Source of the DNA: Flavobacterium sp. MFBS3-15
GTDB lineage: Bacteria; Bacteroidota; Bacteroidia; Flavobacteriales; Flavobacteriaceae
DNA: 64,000 bases
Direction: 5' to 3'
NCBI RefSeq assembly: GCF_026107645.2
Contig: NZ_JAPCHV010000006.1
Span: forward strand, 1 to 64,000
Shown here: positions 52,863-61,563 of the stretch, one piece after another
Layout of the letters: every line of letters begins with the position of its first letter
How positions within the stretch are numbered: position 1 is the first letter of the stretch
Program-made: the position numbers and the translations under genes
The notes under the pieces: model-generated
Told to the model about the DNA's origin: nothing
The model's input: only the letters and a program-made list of their open reading frames with translations
Database searches by the model: none

Positions 52863-53189
52863 CTAATGCGTCACAAACTTCAGCCCAACAATTGAAGCAA
52901 TTAAAGTTGTAAGGAAAAACAGCCTCCAGAAATCGGACGGCTCTTTAAATACAAAAATACCTACCAGCACCGTGCCTACCGCGCCTACGCCTGTCCATAC
53001 TGCATAGGCGGTACCTATAGGCAGCGTTTGTGTCGCCTTGTACAGCAATACCATACTAACGGTGAGGCAAAACAGGAATCCGCCCATCCACCAATAGTAA
53101 GCGTTGCCTGCGGCCTCTTTGGCTTTGCCAAGGCAGGACGCAAATCCTACTTCAAATAATCCGGCGATAATGAGTAATGTCCAGTTCAT
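52863..53189 (-). CDS. Small multidrug resistance family transporter, SugE/Gdx-like
   Basis: 108 residues with four membrane helices. The essential Glu13 lies in helix 1 (LIIAGLFEVGFA); GTAYAVWTGVGAVGT in helix 3 and the C-terminal GLKFVTH match the SugE/Gdx branch more than EmrE. In that branch members export guanidinium or quaternary ammonium ions by proton exchange; E. coli SugE has a Trp at residue 16 where this protein has Phe. It is a single gene with its own promoter. Confidence 0.9.
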   Translation of the reverse strand: MNWTLLIIAGLFEVGFASCLGKAKEAAGNAYYWWMGGFLFCLTVSMVLLYKATQTLPIGTAYAVWTGVGAVGTVLVGIFVFKEPSDFWRLFFLTTLIASIVGLKFVTH

Positions 53190-53205
53190 GATAATGCGAT
53201 TTTTA

Positions 53206-53234
53206 CAAAGATACCGCCATTAAAAAAATGGCAA
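53206..53234 (-). promoter_or_regulatory. Promoter of the SMR transporter gene
   Basis: On the minus strand TTG (53234-53232), 18 bases, then TATCTTTG (53213-53206), 17 bases before the ATG at 53189. Confidence 0.55.
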
Positions 53235-53298
53235 CTCATTATTTGCGAAAATTCGTTGAATTCGTTGCAAAACATCTTTACAATTTTCCTGTTTTTAC

Positions 53299-53306
53299 TA
53301 CATTTG
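53299..53306 (+). promoter_or_regulatory. -7 box of asnS
   Basis: TACATTTG, 56 bases before the ATG at 53362. Confidence 0.5.
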
Positions 53307-53361
53307 CAGGCATTTGCGCTTTGCAGCGCATCTATCCCAAAAACAGACTAATTTTTTTAAA

Positions 53362-54795
53362 ATGAAGCACACAAAAGTAAAAGACCTGCTGGAGAGCGCA
53401 AAGCCGCTGGATGACGTATTAGTAAAAGGATGGGTAAGGACTTTCAGGAATAACCAGTTCGTAGCCCTAAACGACGGCTCGACAATAAATAATATACAGT
53501 GCGTAATCAATTTTGAAAATACGCCTGCCGAACAGCTAAAAAGGATAACTACCGGGGCTGCCATAGCCATAAAAGGAAACCTTGCGCCAAGCCAGGGTGC
53601 CGGACAGAAGTATGAGATACAGGCTAAAAGCTTTGAGATACTGGGTGACAGCGATCCGGAGAAATTCCCGATGCAGCCTAAGAAGCATTCGCTGGAATTC
53701 CTTCGTGAGAATGCCCACCTGCGCGTGCGCACCAATGTATTCGGTGCGATCATGAGGGTACGTTCGGTACTGTCATTTGCCATCCACCAGTACTTCCAGG
53801 AGAAGGGTTTCGTATATGTGAACACACCCATCATCACAGGATCTGACGCTGAGGGTGCGGGCGAAATGTTCCGCGTAACGGCATTGCCTGCAACCGGGGC
53901 GCCGCTGAACGAAGAAGGCAAAATCGACTACAAACAGGATTTCTTCGGAAAAGAAACCAACCTTACCGTATCGGGCCAGCTTGAAGGCGAGACCTATGCG
54001 ATGGCGCTTGGGCAGATCTACACATTCGGGCCAACATTCCGCGCCGAGAACAGCAACACCAGCCGCCACCTTGCGGAGTTTTGGATGATAGAGCCGGAAG
54101 TGGCATTCAACGACCTGGATGCCAACATGGACCTTGCTGAGGATTTCATTCAGTATGTTGTCAAATACGCAATGGACCGCTGCCAGGATGACCTTGCGTT
54201 CCTGAACCAGCGCCTTGCCGACGAAGAGAAGCAAAAGCCGCAGGCCGAACGCAGCGAAATGGGACTTTTGGATAAATTACAGTTTGTACTGGACAATAAC
54301 TTCAAGCGCGTGAGCTATACGGAGGCGATAGATATCCTGAAGAACAGCAAGCCGAACAAGAACAAGAAGTTCAACTATATCATTGAAGAATGGGGCGCCG
54401 ACCTGCAAAGCGAGCACGAGCGTTTCCTTGTTGAAAAACACTTCAAGTGCCCGGTGATCCTGTACGATTACCCGGCCAAGATCAAGGCTTTCTACATGAG
54501 GCTGAACGACGATAACAAAACCGTTCGTGCCATGGACATCCTGTTTCCGGGCATTGGTGAGATCGTGGGCGGCTCGCAAAGGGAAGAGCGCCTTGACGTG
54601 CTGCAGCAAAAGATTGCCGAGCTTGGCATCGACGAAAAAGAACTGTGGTGGTACCTCGATACGCGCCGTTTCGGTACGGCGGTACACAGCGGCTTCGGGC
54701 TTGGCTTTGAGCGCCTGGTGCTGTTTGTGACGGGAATGACCAACATACGCGACGTAATACCGTTCCCAAGGACACCGCAGAACGCGGAGTTTTAA
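53362..54795 (+). CDS. asnS: Asparaginyl-tRNA synthetase
   Basis: 477 residues from the ATG at 53362; a 16-residue extension upstream has no family support. The N-terminal OB-fold ([22 protein letters not shown]) is followed by the class II core: motif 1 region [21 protein letters not shown], motif 2 [21 protein letters not shown], and motif 3 [15 protein letters not shown]. It charges tRNA-Asn. Its last codons (RTPQNAEF stop, 54768-54795) recur in degraded form at 55443-55470, beyond the toxin-antitoxin pair. Confidence 0.97.
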   Translation: MKHTKVKDLLESAKPLDDVLVKGWVRTFRNNQFVALNDGSTINNIQCVINFENTPAEQLKRITTGAAIAIKGNLAPSQGAGQKYEIQAKSFEILGDSDPEKFPMQPKKHSLEFLRENAHLRVRTNVFGAIMRVRSVLSFAIHQYFQEKGFVYVNTPIITGSDAEGAGEMFRVTALPATGAPLNEEGKIDYKQDFFGKETNLTVSGQLEGETYAMALGQIYTFGPTFRAENSNTSRHLAEFWMIEPEVAFNDLDANMDLAEDFIQYVVKYAMDRCQDDLAFLNQRLADEEKQKPQAERSEMGLLDKLQFVLDNNFKRVSYTEAIDILKNSKPNKNKKFNYIIEEWGADLQSEHERFLVEKHFKCPVILYDYPAKIKAFYMRLNDDNKTVRAMDILFPGIGEIVGGSQREERLDVLQQKIAELGIDEKELWWYLDTRRFGTAVHSGFGLGFERLVLFVTGMTNIRDVIPFPRTPQNAEF

Positions 54796-54819
54796 TAGAA
54801 AGTGTCCAATATTACAGAG

Positions 54820-54853
54820 GGCATTACAGTTTTTAATTGTAATGCCTTTTTTA
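54820..54853 (+). terminator. Intrinsic terminator of asnS
   Basis: Perfect stem GGCATTACA/TGTAATGCC (54820-54828, 54838-54846) followed by TTTTTTA. It lies before the toxin-antitoxin pair, isolating asnS from it. Confidence 0.85.
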
Positions 54854-54878
54854 TTACCTTTGATTAAAAATTACTGCT

Positions 54879-55118
54879 ATGGATTTACAAGCCAGGAAAT
54901 TAAGTTTAATAGAATATCTTATTAATCTAAAGGATGAACAAGTATTTAATAAGATTGAGGCAATAGCAAAAAATAACTCTTTTGAAAAAGAGGATTATTT
55001 ATCGGGATCTTTTTCAGAAGATGAAATGATTGCACGTGCAGAAATAGCTAATGAAGACTATGCTGCGGGTCGCATAATGACTCTTGAGCAATTAGAAGCG
55101 GAAGTAAAAAACTGGTAG
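54879..55118 (+). CDS. Putative antitoxin of a type II pair
   Basis: 79 residues, AT-rich. The predicted helical N-terminus (LSLIEYLINLKDEQVFNKIEAIAKNN) and acidic C-terminus (DEMIARAEIANEDYAAGRIMTLEQLEAEVKNW) fit a small antitoxin, but I do not recognise a named DNA-binding family. It ends three bases before the toxin start, the typical order of antitoxin then toxin. Its own promoter is not clear. Confidence 0.75.
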   Translation: MDLQARKLSLIEYLINLKDEQVFNKIEAIAKNNSFEKEDYLSGSFSEDEMIARAEIANEDYAAGRIMTLEQLEAEVKNW

Positions 55119-55121
55119 TCA

Positions 55122-55436
55122 ATGAAGGTTACCTGGACTAAATTTGCAATAGAAAATTTAAAAGCCATTTTTGAATATTATAGCGAAGTGGCTAATAAAA
55201 GAGTGGCTTCAAAGATTCGTGATGGTTTGATTTTAGAAAGCCGTCGATTACTCAAAAATTATCATTCTTACCAAAAAGAAGAATTATTAATCCGAAAAGA
55301 AGAAGAACATCGGTATCTTGTGAAAGACAACTATAAACTTATTTATAAGGTAGTTGACAACGAGATTATAATTACAGATGTGTTTGATACGAGACAACAT
55401 CCAAAGAAAATCAATAATGAAAATCGTAAAAGATAA
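55122..55436 (+). CDS. RelE/ParE family toxin
   Basis: 104 residues. The compact RelE/ParE fold is indicated by WTKFAIENLKAIFEYY at the start, SKIRDGLILESRRLL, HRYLVKDNYKLIYKV and DNEIIITDVFDTRQHP at the end, the last being the family's typical closing strand and H-P. Such toxins act on DNA gyrase (ParE) or ribosome-bound mRNA (RelE); sequence alone does not separate them. The pair is AT-rich against its surroundings and flanked by asnS on one side and a stray copy of the asnS 3' end on the other, suggesting it was acquired. Confidence 0.87.
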   Translation: MKVTWTKFAIENLKAIFEYYSEVANKRVASKIRDGLILESRRLLKNYHSYQKEELLIRKEEEHRYLVKDNYKLIYKVVDNEIIITDVFDTRQHPKKINNENRKR

Positions 55437-55442
55437 CTTGCT

Positions 55443-55470
55443 AAGGACACCGCAAAATGCAAAATTTTAA
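55443..55470 (+). pseudogene. Relict duplicate of the asnS 3' end
   Basis: Twenty-eight bases match the end of asnS at 54768-54795 in 23 positions. Read in the asnS frame it gives RTPQNAKF and a stop; four of the five differences are third-position silent changes and one turns Glu into Lys. A terminator-like hairpin follows (55479-55506), as would be expected after an asnS gene. Confidence 0.7.
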
Positions 55471-55478
55471 AAGACATG

Positions 55479-55506
55479 AAGCCTTCAGGATTGGGAGGCT
55501 TTTTTG
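55479..55506 (+). terminator. Terminator-like hairpin after the asnS remnant and toxin gene
   Basis: Stem AAGCCT/AGGCTT (55479-55484, 55496-55501) with a T-run. Possibly the original asnS terminator. The rest of the 231-bp gap up to rpoN shows nothing further. Confidence 0.55.
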
Positions 55507-55667
55507 TTATGGAAGGCGGATCAGAAAGACAGGTGCATTGTCGCAGTTATTCGTTAAGAACATCACTGATATGCACGGAAGGCATCTTTTATAATTTTAT
55601 CCAAAAACGCATCAATTATTATGCCTGATTTTTGTAATTTTATCCTGTATAAATTACAGCCCTTATT

Positions 55668-57143
55668 ATGCTCAAGCAGAACTTACAGCTAAAACTTTCG
55701 CAAAAACTCTCCCCGCAGCAAATTCAGCTCATGAAGCTGATCCAACTGCCCACCCAGGCCTTTGAACAGCGCCTGAAGGAGGAAATGGTGGAAAACCCCG
55801 CGCTCGAGGAAAGCAGTAAAGAAGATGAGTTTGAGTATGAAAAGGATGAGTTCGACAACAATGAGGATTACGACGACTATGATGATTATGAAGGCGAAAG
55901 GATTGATGCCGACGAGATTAACATAGACGAATACCTGAGCAACGACGAAACCCCTGACTACAAACTGCAGGCCAACAATTACAGCGATGACGATGAGGAT
56001 CGTAGTATGCCGTTTGCCGCCTCGGTAAGCTTTCACCAAAGCCTTATCGACCAGTTGAACACGTTTATATTGAGTGATAGCGAGCGCGATATTGCCGAAT
56101 TCCTTGTAGGCAGCATTGACGACATGGGGTACATCCGCCGCAGCATACCGGATATAGTGGACGACATGGCTTTTACCCAGGGCATTTATACTGATGAGAA
56201 AACGGTAGAGCACATCCTGCACATCATCCACCAGTTGGAGCCTGCAGGCGTAGGTGCCCGCGATTTGCAGGAATGTCTTTTGTTACAGCTAAAAAGCAAA
56301 ACGCCCACAAGTTCAGTGGAGCTTGCCATAGATATTCTTGAAAACCAGTTTGACGCCTTTACCAAAAAGCACTACGACAAGCTGTTACAAAAATATGACA
56401 TCACTCAGGACCAGCTGCGTAAGGCCATCGACGAGATTGAACACCTGAACCCCAAACCGGGCGGGGCATACGAAAGCAGCTCGCGCACGGTAGAGCATGT
56501 GGTGCCGGATTTTGCCATCAAGATTGTTGACGGTGAGCTGGAACTGACCCTTAACGGGCGTAATGCACCTGAACTGCATGTTTCTAAAGATTACCAGGAA
56601 ATGCTGCAAAGCTACAAGGACAGCCGCGACAAGTCTTCGCAGCAAAAAGATGCGGTGCAGTTCATCAAGCAAAAGCTGGATTCGGCAAAATGGTTTATAG
56701 ATGCGATTCGCCAACGCCAGGAGACGCTGTTTGTGACCATGAATGCCATCATGCATTACCAGCAGGAATATTTCCTAGACGGCGATGAGGCAAAGCTGAA
56801 GCCGATGATACTTAAAGACATTGCGGATATGGTGGGGCTGGATATTTCCACCGTATCCCGTGTAGCTAACAGCAAATATGTGGAAACGCCTTATGGCACC
56901 AAACTAATTAAGGACTTTTTCTCGGAAGCGATGAAGAATGACCAGGGCGAGGACGTTTCGACCATAGAGATCAAGAAGATACTAAAGACGGTTATCGAAG
57001 ATGAGGACAAGCGTAAGCCACTGCCTGACGATAAGCTGGCCGACATCCTGAAAGACAAAGGATACCCGATAGCGCGCCGTACCATTGCCAAGTACCGCGA
57101 GCAGCTGGACATTCCGGTGGCGCGGATGCGGAAAAAAATATAA
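55668..57143 (+). CDS. rpoN: RNA polymerase sigma-54 factor
   Basis: 491 residues. Region I is Gln/Leu-rich (MLKQNLQLKLSQKLSPQQIQLMKLIQLP), region II is strikingly acidic (about 45-90), then the core-binding region (VSFHQSLIDQLNTFI, QLEPAGVGARDLQECLLLQL). The DNA-binding part contains the helix-turn-helix MVGLDISTVSRVANSKYVETPYG and the RpoN box ARRTIAKYREQLDIP near the C-terminus. It directs RNA polymerase to -24/-12 promoters with enhancer-binding activators. Confidence 0.96.
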   Translation: MLKQNLQLKLSQKLSPQQIQLMKLIQLPTQAFEQRLKEEMVENPALEESSKEDEFEYEKDEFDNNEDYDDYDDYEGERIDADEINIDEYLSNDETPDYKLQANNYSDDDEDRSMPFAASVSFHQSLIDQLNTFILSDSERDIAEFLVGSIDDMGYIRRSIPDIVDDMAFTQGIYTDEKTVEHILHIIHQLEPAGVGARDLQECLLLQLKSKTPTSSVELAIDILENQFDAFTKKHYDKLLQKYDITQDQLRKAIDEIEHLNPKPGGAYESSSRTVEHVVPDFAIKIVDGELELTLNGRNAPELHVSKDYQEMLQSYKDSRDKSSQQKDAVQFIKQKLDSAKWFIDAIRQRQETLFVTMNAIMHYQQEYFLDGDEAKLKPMILKDIADMVGLDISTVSRVANSKYVETPYGTKLIKDFFSEAMKNDQGEDVSTIEIKKILKTVIEDEDKRKPLPDDKLADILKDKGYPIARRTIAKYREQLDIPVARMRKKI

Positions 57144-57149
57144 AGCAGC

Positions 57150-57767
57150 ATGAAAAAGCTGCTGCCGATTTTTTCCTACCTGTTCCACCCGCTTTTTGTA
57201 CCGGCGTACGCCACGCTTTTTTACTTTTTCATTACCAGGAACTTCTTTTACCAGCATGAGATTTACCTTGTATTCCTACAGGTGCTCATACTTACCCTTT
57301 TGTTGCCTATGTCGGCGTTTTATCTTCTCAAATCACTCGGGAAGGTAAAGACCCGTATCCTGAATGATAATAAGGAACGTCGGCTGCCGCTTGCCTTTTA
57401 CTGCATATTGTTGCTGATACTTATACGGAACAGCTTTTCCACTATAGTTGTGCCCGAACTGTATTACTATTTTCTGGGGATGCTGCTTAGTGCGATGTTA
57501 GCGCTGATTTTCCTGCTTTTTGGGTTCAGGGCCAGCCTCCACATGATTGCAATGTCATCGCTCACACTGTTCATCATCAGCATATCGGCCTATTACCACA
57601 TAACCTTCCTTTATATTATTATCTTTTTGGTGCTTTGTTCCGGTTTTGTCGCTTCATCAAGGCTGCAGTCGGGTACAAATGGTTTGGGCGAGGTTGTGCT
57701 TGGCACGCTTATAGGGATCCTGCCCCAGGTCGGGCTTTGGTATTTCTGGCTGTTGCCATCGATATAA
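57150..57767 (+). CDS. Integral membrane protein, possibly PAP2-like
   Basis: 205 residues with about six hydrophobic helices. It starts six bases after the rpoN stop, so is very likely co-transcribed. The C-terminal half (ASLHMIAMSSL, then SSRLQSGTNGLGEVVLGTLIGILPQVG) resembles the last part of the PAP2 phosphatase fold (S-x-R..G-x-H..E/D) but lacks a full acid-phosphatase signature, so enzymatic function is doubtful. I do not assign a reaction. Confidence 0.7.
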   Translation: MKKLLPIFSYLFHPLFVPAYATLFYFFITRNFFYQHEIYLVFLQVLILTLLLPMSAFYLLKSLGKVKTRILNDNKERRLPLAFYCILLLILIRNSFSTIVVPELYYYFLGMLLSAMLALIFLLFGFRASLHMIAMSSLTLFIISISAYYHITFLYIIIFLVLCSGFVASSRLQSGTNGLGEVVLGTLIGILPQVGLWYFWLLPSI

Positions 57768-57773
57768 TAATTG

Positions 57774-58502
57774 CTACAAAATGTAAAATATCAGCCCGAG
57801 GTTGAGCGATTGCATTTTCACCTCTTCGCCACTTTCAAGATAAGTGTTTTTGTATAAGGGAGTAATCGCATAACAGGCATAAAAGTTCCAGGTGTTCCAT
57901 CCCGCAGAGAGATAGGCGCTATATACAAAGCGGTTCATGTTGCTGTCGTTGCGCACCTTTACGGTTTTGCCTACATTGGGTTCATACTGTGCCTTGTCAT
58001 ACAGGAGCATGCTCACCTTGGCACCGGCGTACACACGCCAAAACCTGTGGTCAATTGAGTTGGAATTTCGCCATCTCAATTCCAGTGGTACCTCAAGGTA
58101 GTGCAATACCAGCTTGTTTTTGTCAAAACTGCCTTCGTCCATGGCTGCATAGTTCTTTACCCCTCCGCCAAGGTCGGTCACCACAAGGTTATGCTTGATG
58201 TTGCTGTAAGAATATCCGATGCCCAGCGCGATGGAGTGGTTCCTGCGCTCGTTGATGGGCATATCCCGTAAAAATCCTGCTGATAAGCTCGTAGAAAAAG
58301 AATACTGTTTGTACCCAACCGGCTTACCCTGCATCAGGTTATACGAAATAGTGGCGTAAAACTGGTCTTCCCTGTACTTCGGATCGTTAAAGGCCGGTAC
58401 GCTGTCCGTTTCGATGGTGTCGCGAGCACGTTCCAACTCACTCACCTGTGCCGAAATCGGCAGGAAACACAAACCCATCAATAAGGCATATAGGTAACGC
58501 AT
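57774..58502 (-). CDS. PorT-family outer-membrane beta-barrel protein
   Basis: 242 residues with a signal peptide (MRYLYALLMGLCFLPISAQ) and alternating barrel strands: FYATISYNLMQGKPVGYKQYSFSTSLSAGF, HSIALGIGYSYSNIKHNLVV, HYLEVPLELRWRNSNS, FWRVYAGAKVSMLL, ending in a hydrophobic FYIL. This resembles the PorT/outer-membrane beta-barrel family of Bacteroidetes. Whether it belongs to the type IX secretion machinery is not clear. It converges on the rpoN operon. Confidence 0.82.
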   Translation of the reverse strand: MRYLYALLMGLCFLPISAQVSELERARDTIETDSVPAFNDPKYREDQFYATISYNLMQGKPVGYKQYSFSTSLSAGFLRDMPINERRNHSIALGIGYSYSNIKHNLVVTDLGGGVKNYAAMDEGSFDKNKLVLHYLEVPLELRWRNSNSIDHRFWRVYAGAKVSMLLYDKAQYEPNVGKTVKVRNDSNMNRFVYSAYLSAGWNTWNFYACYAITPLYKNTYLESGEEVKMQSLNLGLIFYIL

Positions 58503-58630
58503 ACGGTTTTTAAGCTTAGTACTGCAAAGATGCGAAAAGTTTTGTTTGCTATGGGTTGTACTTTACCATGAATTATACATTTTTCGCCAATTAACCGGTG
58601 ATTTCCTGTTTATAAGCTTTGATAAGCGTA

Positions 58631-59875
58631 TCATGCTTTTTTAAAGATGGTACTGGCAGTATGCCCGCCAAAGCCGAATGTATTATTCAATGCATAATTC
58701 ACTTCATGCTCCAGTGGTTTGCCCAGAACGATGGAAAGCCCCTTTGGTATTTCGGCATCTAATGTTCCAGTATTGATAGTTGGCGGTACAACATTGTTCT
58801 TTACTGCCAATATGCTGATGATGCTTTCAATGGCGCCGGCAGCACCAAGCAAATGCCCTGTCATCGATTTGGTAGCGCTTACCGGGACATCCAAACCTTT
58901 AAAAACAGCAGCAATGGCCGTGAGTTCACTCAGGTCGCCCTGCGGTGTGGAAGTCGCGTGTGCATTGATGTAGTCAATATCCGACGGCTGCAATCCGGCA
59001 TCCGCCAACGCTTTTCGCATACCCAGTGCCGCACCAAGCCCGTCGGCAGGGGTACCTGTTAAGTGATACGCATCGGCGGCCATGCCGCCACCTGCGATTT
59101 CGGCATAAATCGTTGCTCCCCGTGACACGGCATGATCCCATTCTTCAAGAATGAGCGCACCCGCACCCTCGCCGGCCACAAAGCCGTCACGATGGGCATC
59201 AAAAGGCCTGGAGGCACCTTGCGGATCGTCATTATTTTTAGACAGGGCATGCGAAGCATTGAATCCGCCGATGGAAGACTGCGTGATTGCAGCCTCACTT
59301 CCTCCGGCAATCATCACTTTGGCCTTACCGAGGCGGATGGTATCGAATGCGGAAATGATGGCAGTATTGGATGAAGCACATGCCGAAACAGTGGCATAAT
59401 TCGGCCCGTGCAATCCATAGCGTATCGACAGCACGCCCGCTGCAATGTCCACGATCATTTTTGGGATGAAAAAGGGGTTGAACCTCGGTGTACCATCACC
59501 GGAATGGAATTCTTTGAGCTGTTCTTCAAAGGTACCAATGCCGCCGTTGCCGGATGCCCAGATTACGCCAACATCAAAGCGGTCTTGTTGCGGCATGGCT
59601 TCAAAGTCCAGGCCTGAATCTTTCACAGCCTCATCGGCTGCCGCAATGGCATACCGGGTAAAAAGATCGTATTTGCGTGCTTCCTTGCGGTCCACATATT
59701 GGGTAATGTCGAAATCCTTCACCTCGCAGGCAAATTGCGTCTTGAATTTGGATGCGTCGAATTTAGTGATGGGTCCTGAACCGCTTTTCCCGGCAAGGAT
59801 GTTTCCCCAAAATTCAGGTACTGAATTGCCCAGCGGTGTTATCGCGCCAAGGCCTGTAACTGCTACTCTTTTCAT
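58631..59875 (-). CDS. fabF: Beta-ketoacyl-ACP synthase II
   Basis: 414 residues, standard length. Thiolase-fold motifs: VAVTGLGAITPLGNSVPEFW at the start, the active-site Cys in ATVSACASSNTAI (about 160-172), and catalytic His in NAHATSTPQGD and MTGHLLGAAGAIES. It condenses malonyl-ACP with acyl-ACP. Its start overlaps the stop of the thioesterase gene (59872-59875, ATGA), and a TetR regulator with matching operators lies just upstream. This looks like a regulated accessory condensing enzyme; the main fab cluster is not in this window. Confidence 0.95.
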   Translation of the reverse strand: MKRVAVTGLGAITPLGNSVPEFWGNILAGKSGSGPITKFDASKFKTQFACEVKDFDITQYVDRKEARKYDLFTRYAIAAADEAVKDSGLDFEAMPQQDRFDVGVIWASGNGGIGTFEEQLKEFHSGDGTPRFNPFFIPKMIVDIAAGVLSIRYGLHGPNYATVSACASSNTAIISAFDTIRLGKAKVMIAGGSEAAITQSSIGGFNASHALSKNNDDPQGASRPFDAHRDGFVAGEGAGALILEEWDHAVSRGATIYAEIAGGGMAADAYHLTGTPADGLGAALGMRKALADAGLQPSDIDYINAHATSTPQGDLSELTAIAAVFKGLDVPVSATKSMTGHLLGAAGAIESIISILAVKNNVVPPTINTGTLDAEIPKGLSIVLGKPLEHEVNYALNNTFGFGGHTASTIFKKA

Positions 59876-60315
59876 GATTTATTTTTAATGTCCGTACGCA
59901 GCAGGTTGGTATAGCCTTTAGCGACCAGTTTCGTCCTGTCCTTATTCCAAATCTCGCATTGCGCATTGGTTATCTGGCTTCCCTTCTTCAGGATGGCGGT
60001 TTTGGCCACTACCACATCGCCTTCCCGGGCCGGGGAAAAGTAGTCAGTAACCAGGTTGACCGATACATAAAAGCAGGGCTCGCCATAGGATATGAGTGTT
60101 GCCCCAATGGCGTCGTCTATCATAGCCGCCGTTACACCGCCATGCAGCGTACCGAACGGGTTGGTCATTTCTTTGCGGACGGTATATTCAAAGGTCAGGC
60201 TTCCGTCTTCTACAGCTGCCATTACAGGCTTCAGCCAGTTCATGAAGGGCGAGGGGGAATTTTCGACCTCTTTGCCTATATAGTTTTGTAAAAATTCTTT
60301 TGCTTTAGTATCCAT
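59872..60315 (-). CDS. PaaI-type hotdog thioesterase
   Basis: 147 residues. Hotdog fold with the PaaI pattern: FEYTVRKEMTNPFGTLHGGVTAAMIDDAIGAT, containing HGG and the Asp of the active-site helix, then VNLVTDYFSPAREGDVVVAKTAILKKG. It hydrolyses acyl thioesters, chain preference unknown. It is translationally coupled to fabF, suggesting it removes or edits acyl chains in the same pathway. Two TetR-type operator palindromes lie in its upstream region. Confidence 0.9.
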   Translation of the reverse strand: MDTKAKEFLQNYIGKEVENSPSPFMNWLKPVMAAVEDGSLTFEYTVRKEMTNPFGTLHGGVTAAMIDDAIGATLISYGEPCFYVSVNLVTDYFSPAREGDVVVAKTAILKKGSQITNAQCEIWNKDRTKLVAKGYTNLLRTDIKNKS

Positions 60316-60328
60316 GTTTTTTAATTTA

Positions 60329-60373
60329 ATACCAAGTGGTATATTATAATTATATTTTATACCAATCGGTATA
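60329..60373. promoter_or_regulatory. Two TetR-type operators upstream of the thioesterase-fabF pair
   Basis: ATACCAAGTGGTAT (60329-60342) and TATACCAATCGGTATA (60358-60373), both palindromic with ATACC/GGTAT arms, 30 bases apart (about three turns). They sit between the tetR stop and the thioesterase start, on the promoter side of the pair. Confidence 0.8.
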
Positions 60374-60390
60374 TTATTGTTTAAAAAAAT

Positions 60391-60981
60391 TTATTTTGCT
60401 ATTTCGTCGATCATTTTTTCGGCCTGCTTCATGGCCGCCTTAAAACCGGTCATCCTGCCTGTCACTTTAGCCAGCATTACGCCGCCTTCTATAAGTGCGA
60501 TGAGCGCAAATGCAAATTCTTTCTCATCGAACTTCTGGCGGATTTCCTTTCGCTCACGCCCCAGCCTGATTACCGCCAGGATTGTGCTATGCCAGCTATC
60601 TATGGCACTCCGCACTTTTATTTTCAGGAGGTCATGGGTATCGTCGCATTCCACAGCGGTATTGAGTACCGGGCAACCGCCCTGAAGTGCAGGCGCTTTT
60701 ATGAGTTCAGCATACAAAGTCAGGTAGACCTTCAGTTTGTCCACTGTTTTTGAGTGTTCTGCCATCTTCTTATTTACGAGGGATGACATAAGGCCGAAAT
60801 TGTGGTCGAAAACCGCGAGCGCCACGTCATCCTTGTTACCAAAGTTGCCGTATACGCTGCCTTTGGTCAGCCCCGTAGCTTCAGTAATGTCGGCAATGGA
60901 AGTCCCGGCATACCCTTTCCTGTTGAAAATGGGTGCTGTTTTCTCAATGATGAACTGCCTGGTTTTTTCCGCTTTAGTCAT
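60391..60981 (-). CDS. TetR/AcrR family transcriptional regulator
   Basis: 196 residues. The N-terminal helix-turn-helix (KAEKTRQFIIEKTAPIFNRKGYAGTSIADITEATGLTKGSVYGNFGNKDDVALAVFDHN, about 3-61) is canonical for TetR. The C-terminal ligand domain has a Cys pair (GGCPVLNTAVECDD) and resembles YcfQ/ComR-type regulators. Matching operators precede both this gene and the thioesterase-fabF pair, so it probably represses all three genes. Acyl-CoA or acyl-ACP-like ligands would fit, which is inference. Confidence 0.93.
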   Translation of the reverse strand: MTKAEKTRQFIIEKTAPIFNRKGYAGTSIADITEATGLTKGSVYGNFGNKDDVALAVFDHNFGLMSSLVNKKMAEHSKTVDKLKVYLTLYAELIKAPALQGGCPVLNTAVECDDTHDLLKIKVRSAIDSWHSTILAVIRLGRERKEIRQKFDEKEFAFALIALIEGGVMLAKVTGRMTGFKAAMKQAEKMIDEIAK

Positions 60982-60985
60982 ACAT

Positions 60986-60993
60986 CAAAAGTA
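60986..60993 (-). promoter_or_regulatory. -7 box of the tetR gene
   Basis: The minus strand reads TACTTTTG five bases before the ATG at 60981. The operator at 61004-61019 covers the -33 region. Confidence 0.6.
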
Positions 60994-61003
60994 CAAAATT
61001 TTT

Positions 61004-61019
61004 TATACCAATCGGTATA
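61004..61019. promoter_or_regulatory. TetR-type operator upstream of the tetR gene
   Basis: TATACCAATCGGTATA, identical to the 16-mer at 60358-60373, 22 bases upstream of the tetR start; autoregulation is expected. Confidence 0.8.
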
Positions 61020-61136
61020 TTTTATAGAATAATCTAAATTTTGTTTTTACGGGGCCAAATCCCAATCTTATGCTAATTGACGTGTATATATTCGTTTTAT
61101 TGGGTAACTTTATGGATATAATTAAATTCAAACACT

Positions 61137-61451
61137 ATGCAGATTAACATAAACACCGACAATCACATTGACGGAAGCGACAGGCTCGAAAATTACTTTT
61201 CTGAAGTATTGCACAACACACTGAAACGTTTTGAAGACAAGATAACCGGCCTTGAAGTCCATATAGGCGATGAGAATGGCGATAAAACAACAGGAGGCGA
61301 TAAACGCTGCTTAATCGAAGCGCGTGTCAATGGCCTCAACCCGCTGGCAGTGACAAACCATGCAGATACTGTTGAGCTTGCCATTAAAGGCGCGGCCGAC
61401 AAGATGAAGCATTTGCTGGAACATACATTCGACAAGATGCGTACGCATTAA
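61137..61451 (+). CDS. Ribosome hibernation promoting factor (HPF/RaiA family)
   Basis: 104 residues, the short form. The fold is indicated by MQININTDNHIDGSDRLENYFSEVLHNTLKRFEDKITGLEVHIGDENG and the C-terminal helix DTVELAIKGAADKMKHLLEHTFDKMR. It binds the 30S subunit and helps ribosomes form inactive states in stationary phase. It is transcribed alone and followed by a strong terminator. Confidence 0.92.
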   Translation: MQININTDNHIDGSDRLENYFSEVLHNTLKRFEDKITGLEVHIGDENGDKTTGGDKRCLIEARVNGLNPLAVTNHADTVELAIKGAADKMKHLLEHTFDKMRTH

Positions 61452-61471
61452 TAGATATCTTGCCTAAACCG

Positions 61472-61504
61472 AAAACCTTCAGGGACTGCCTGGAGGTTTT
61501 TTTT
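61472..61504 (+). terminator. Intrinsic terminator of the HPF gene
   Basis: Stem AAACCTTCAGG/CCTGGAGGTTT (61473-61483, 61489-61499), one G-T pair, then TTTTTT. Confidence 0.88.
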
Positions 61505-61563
61505 GTGCCTTTAGGATTGAATTCCGATTAAAAAAGTAATTTTAAGCTCCGAAAAACAAACCC

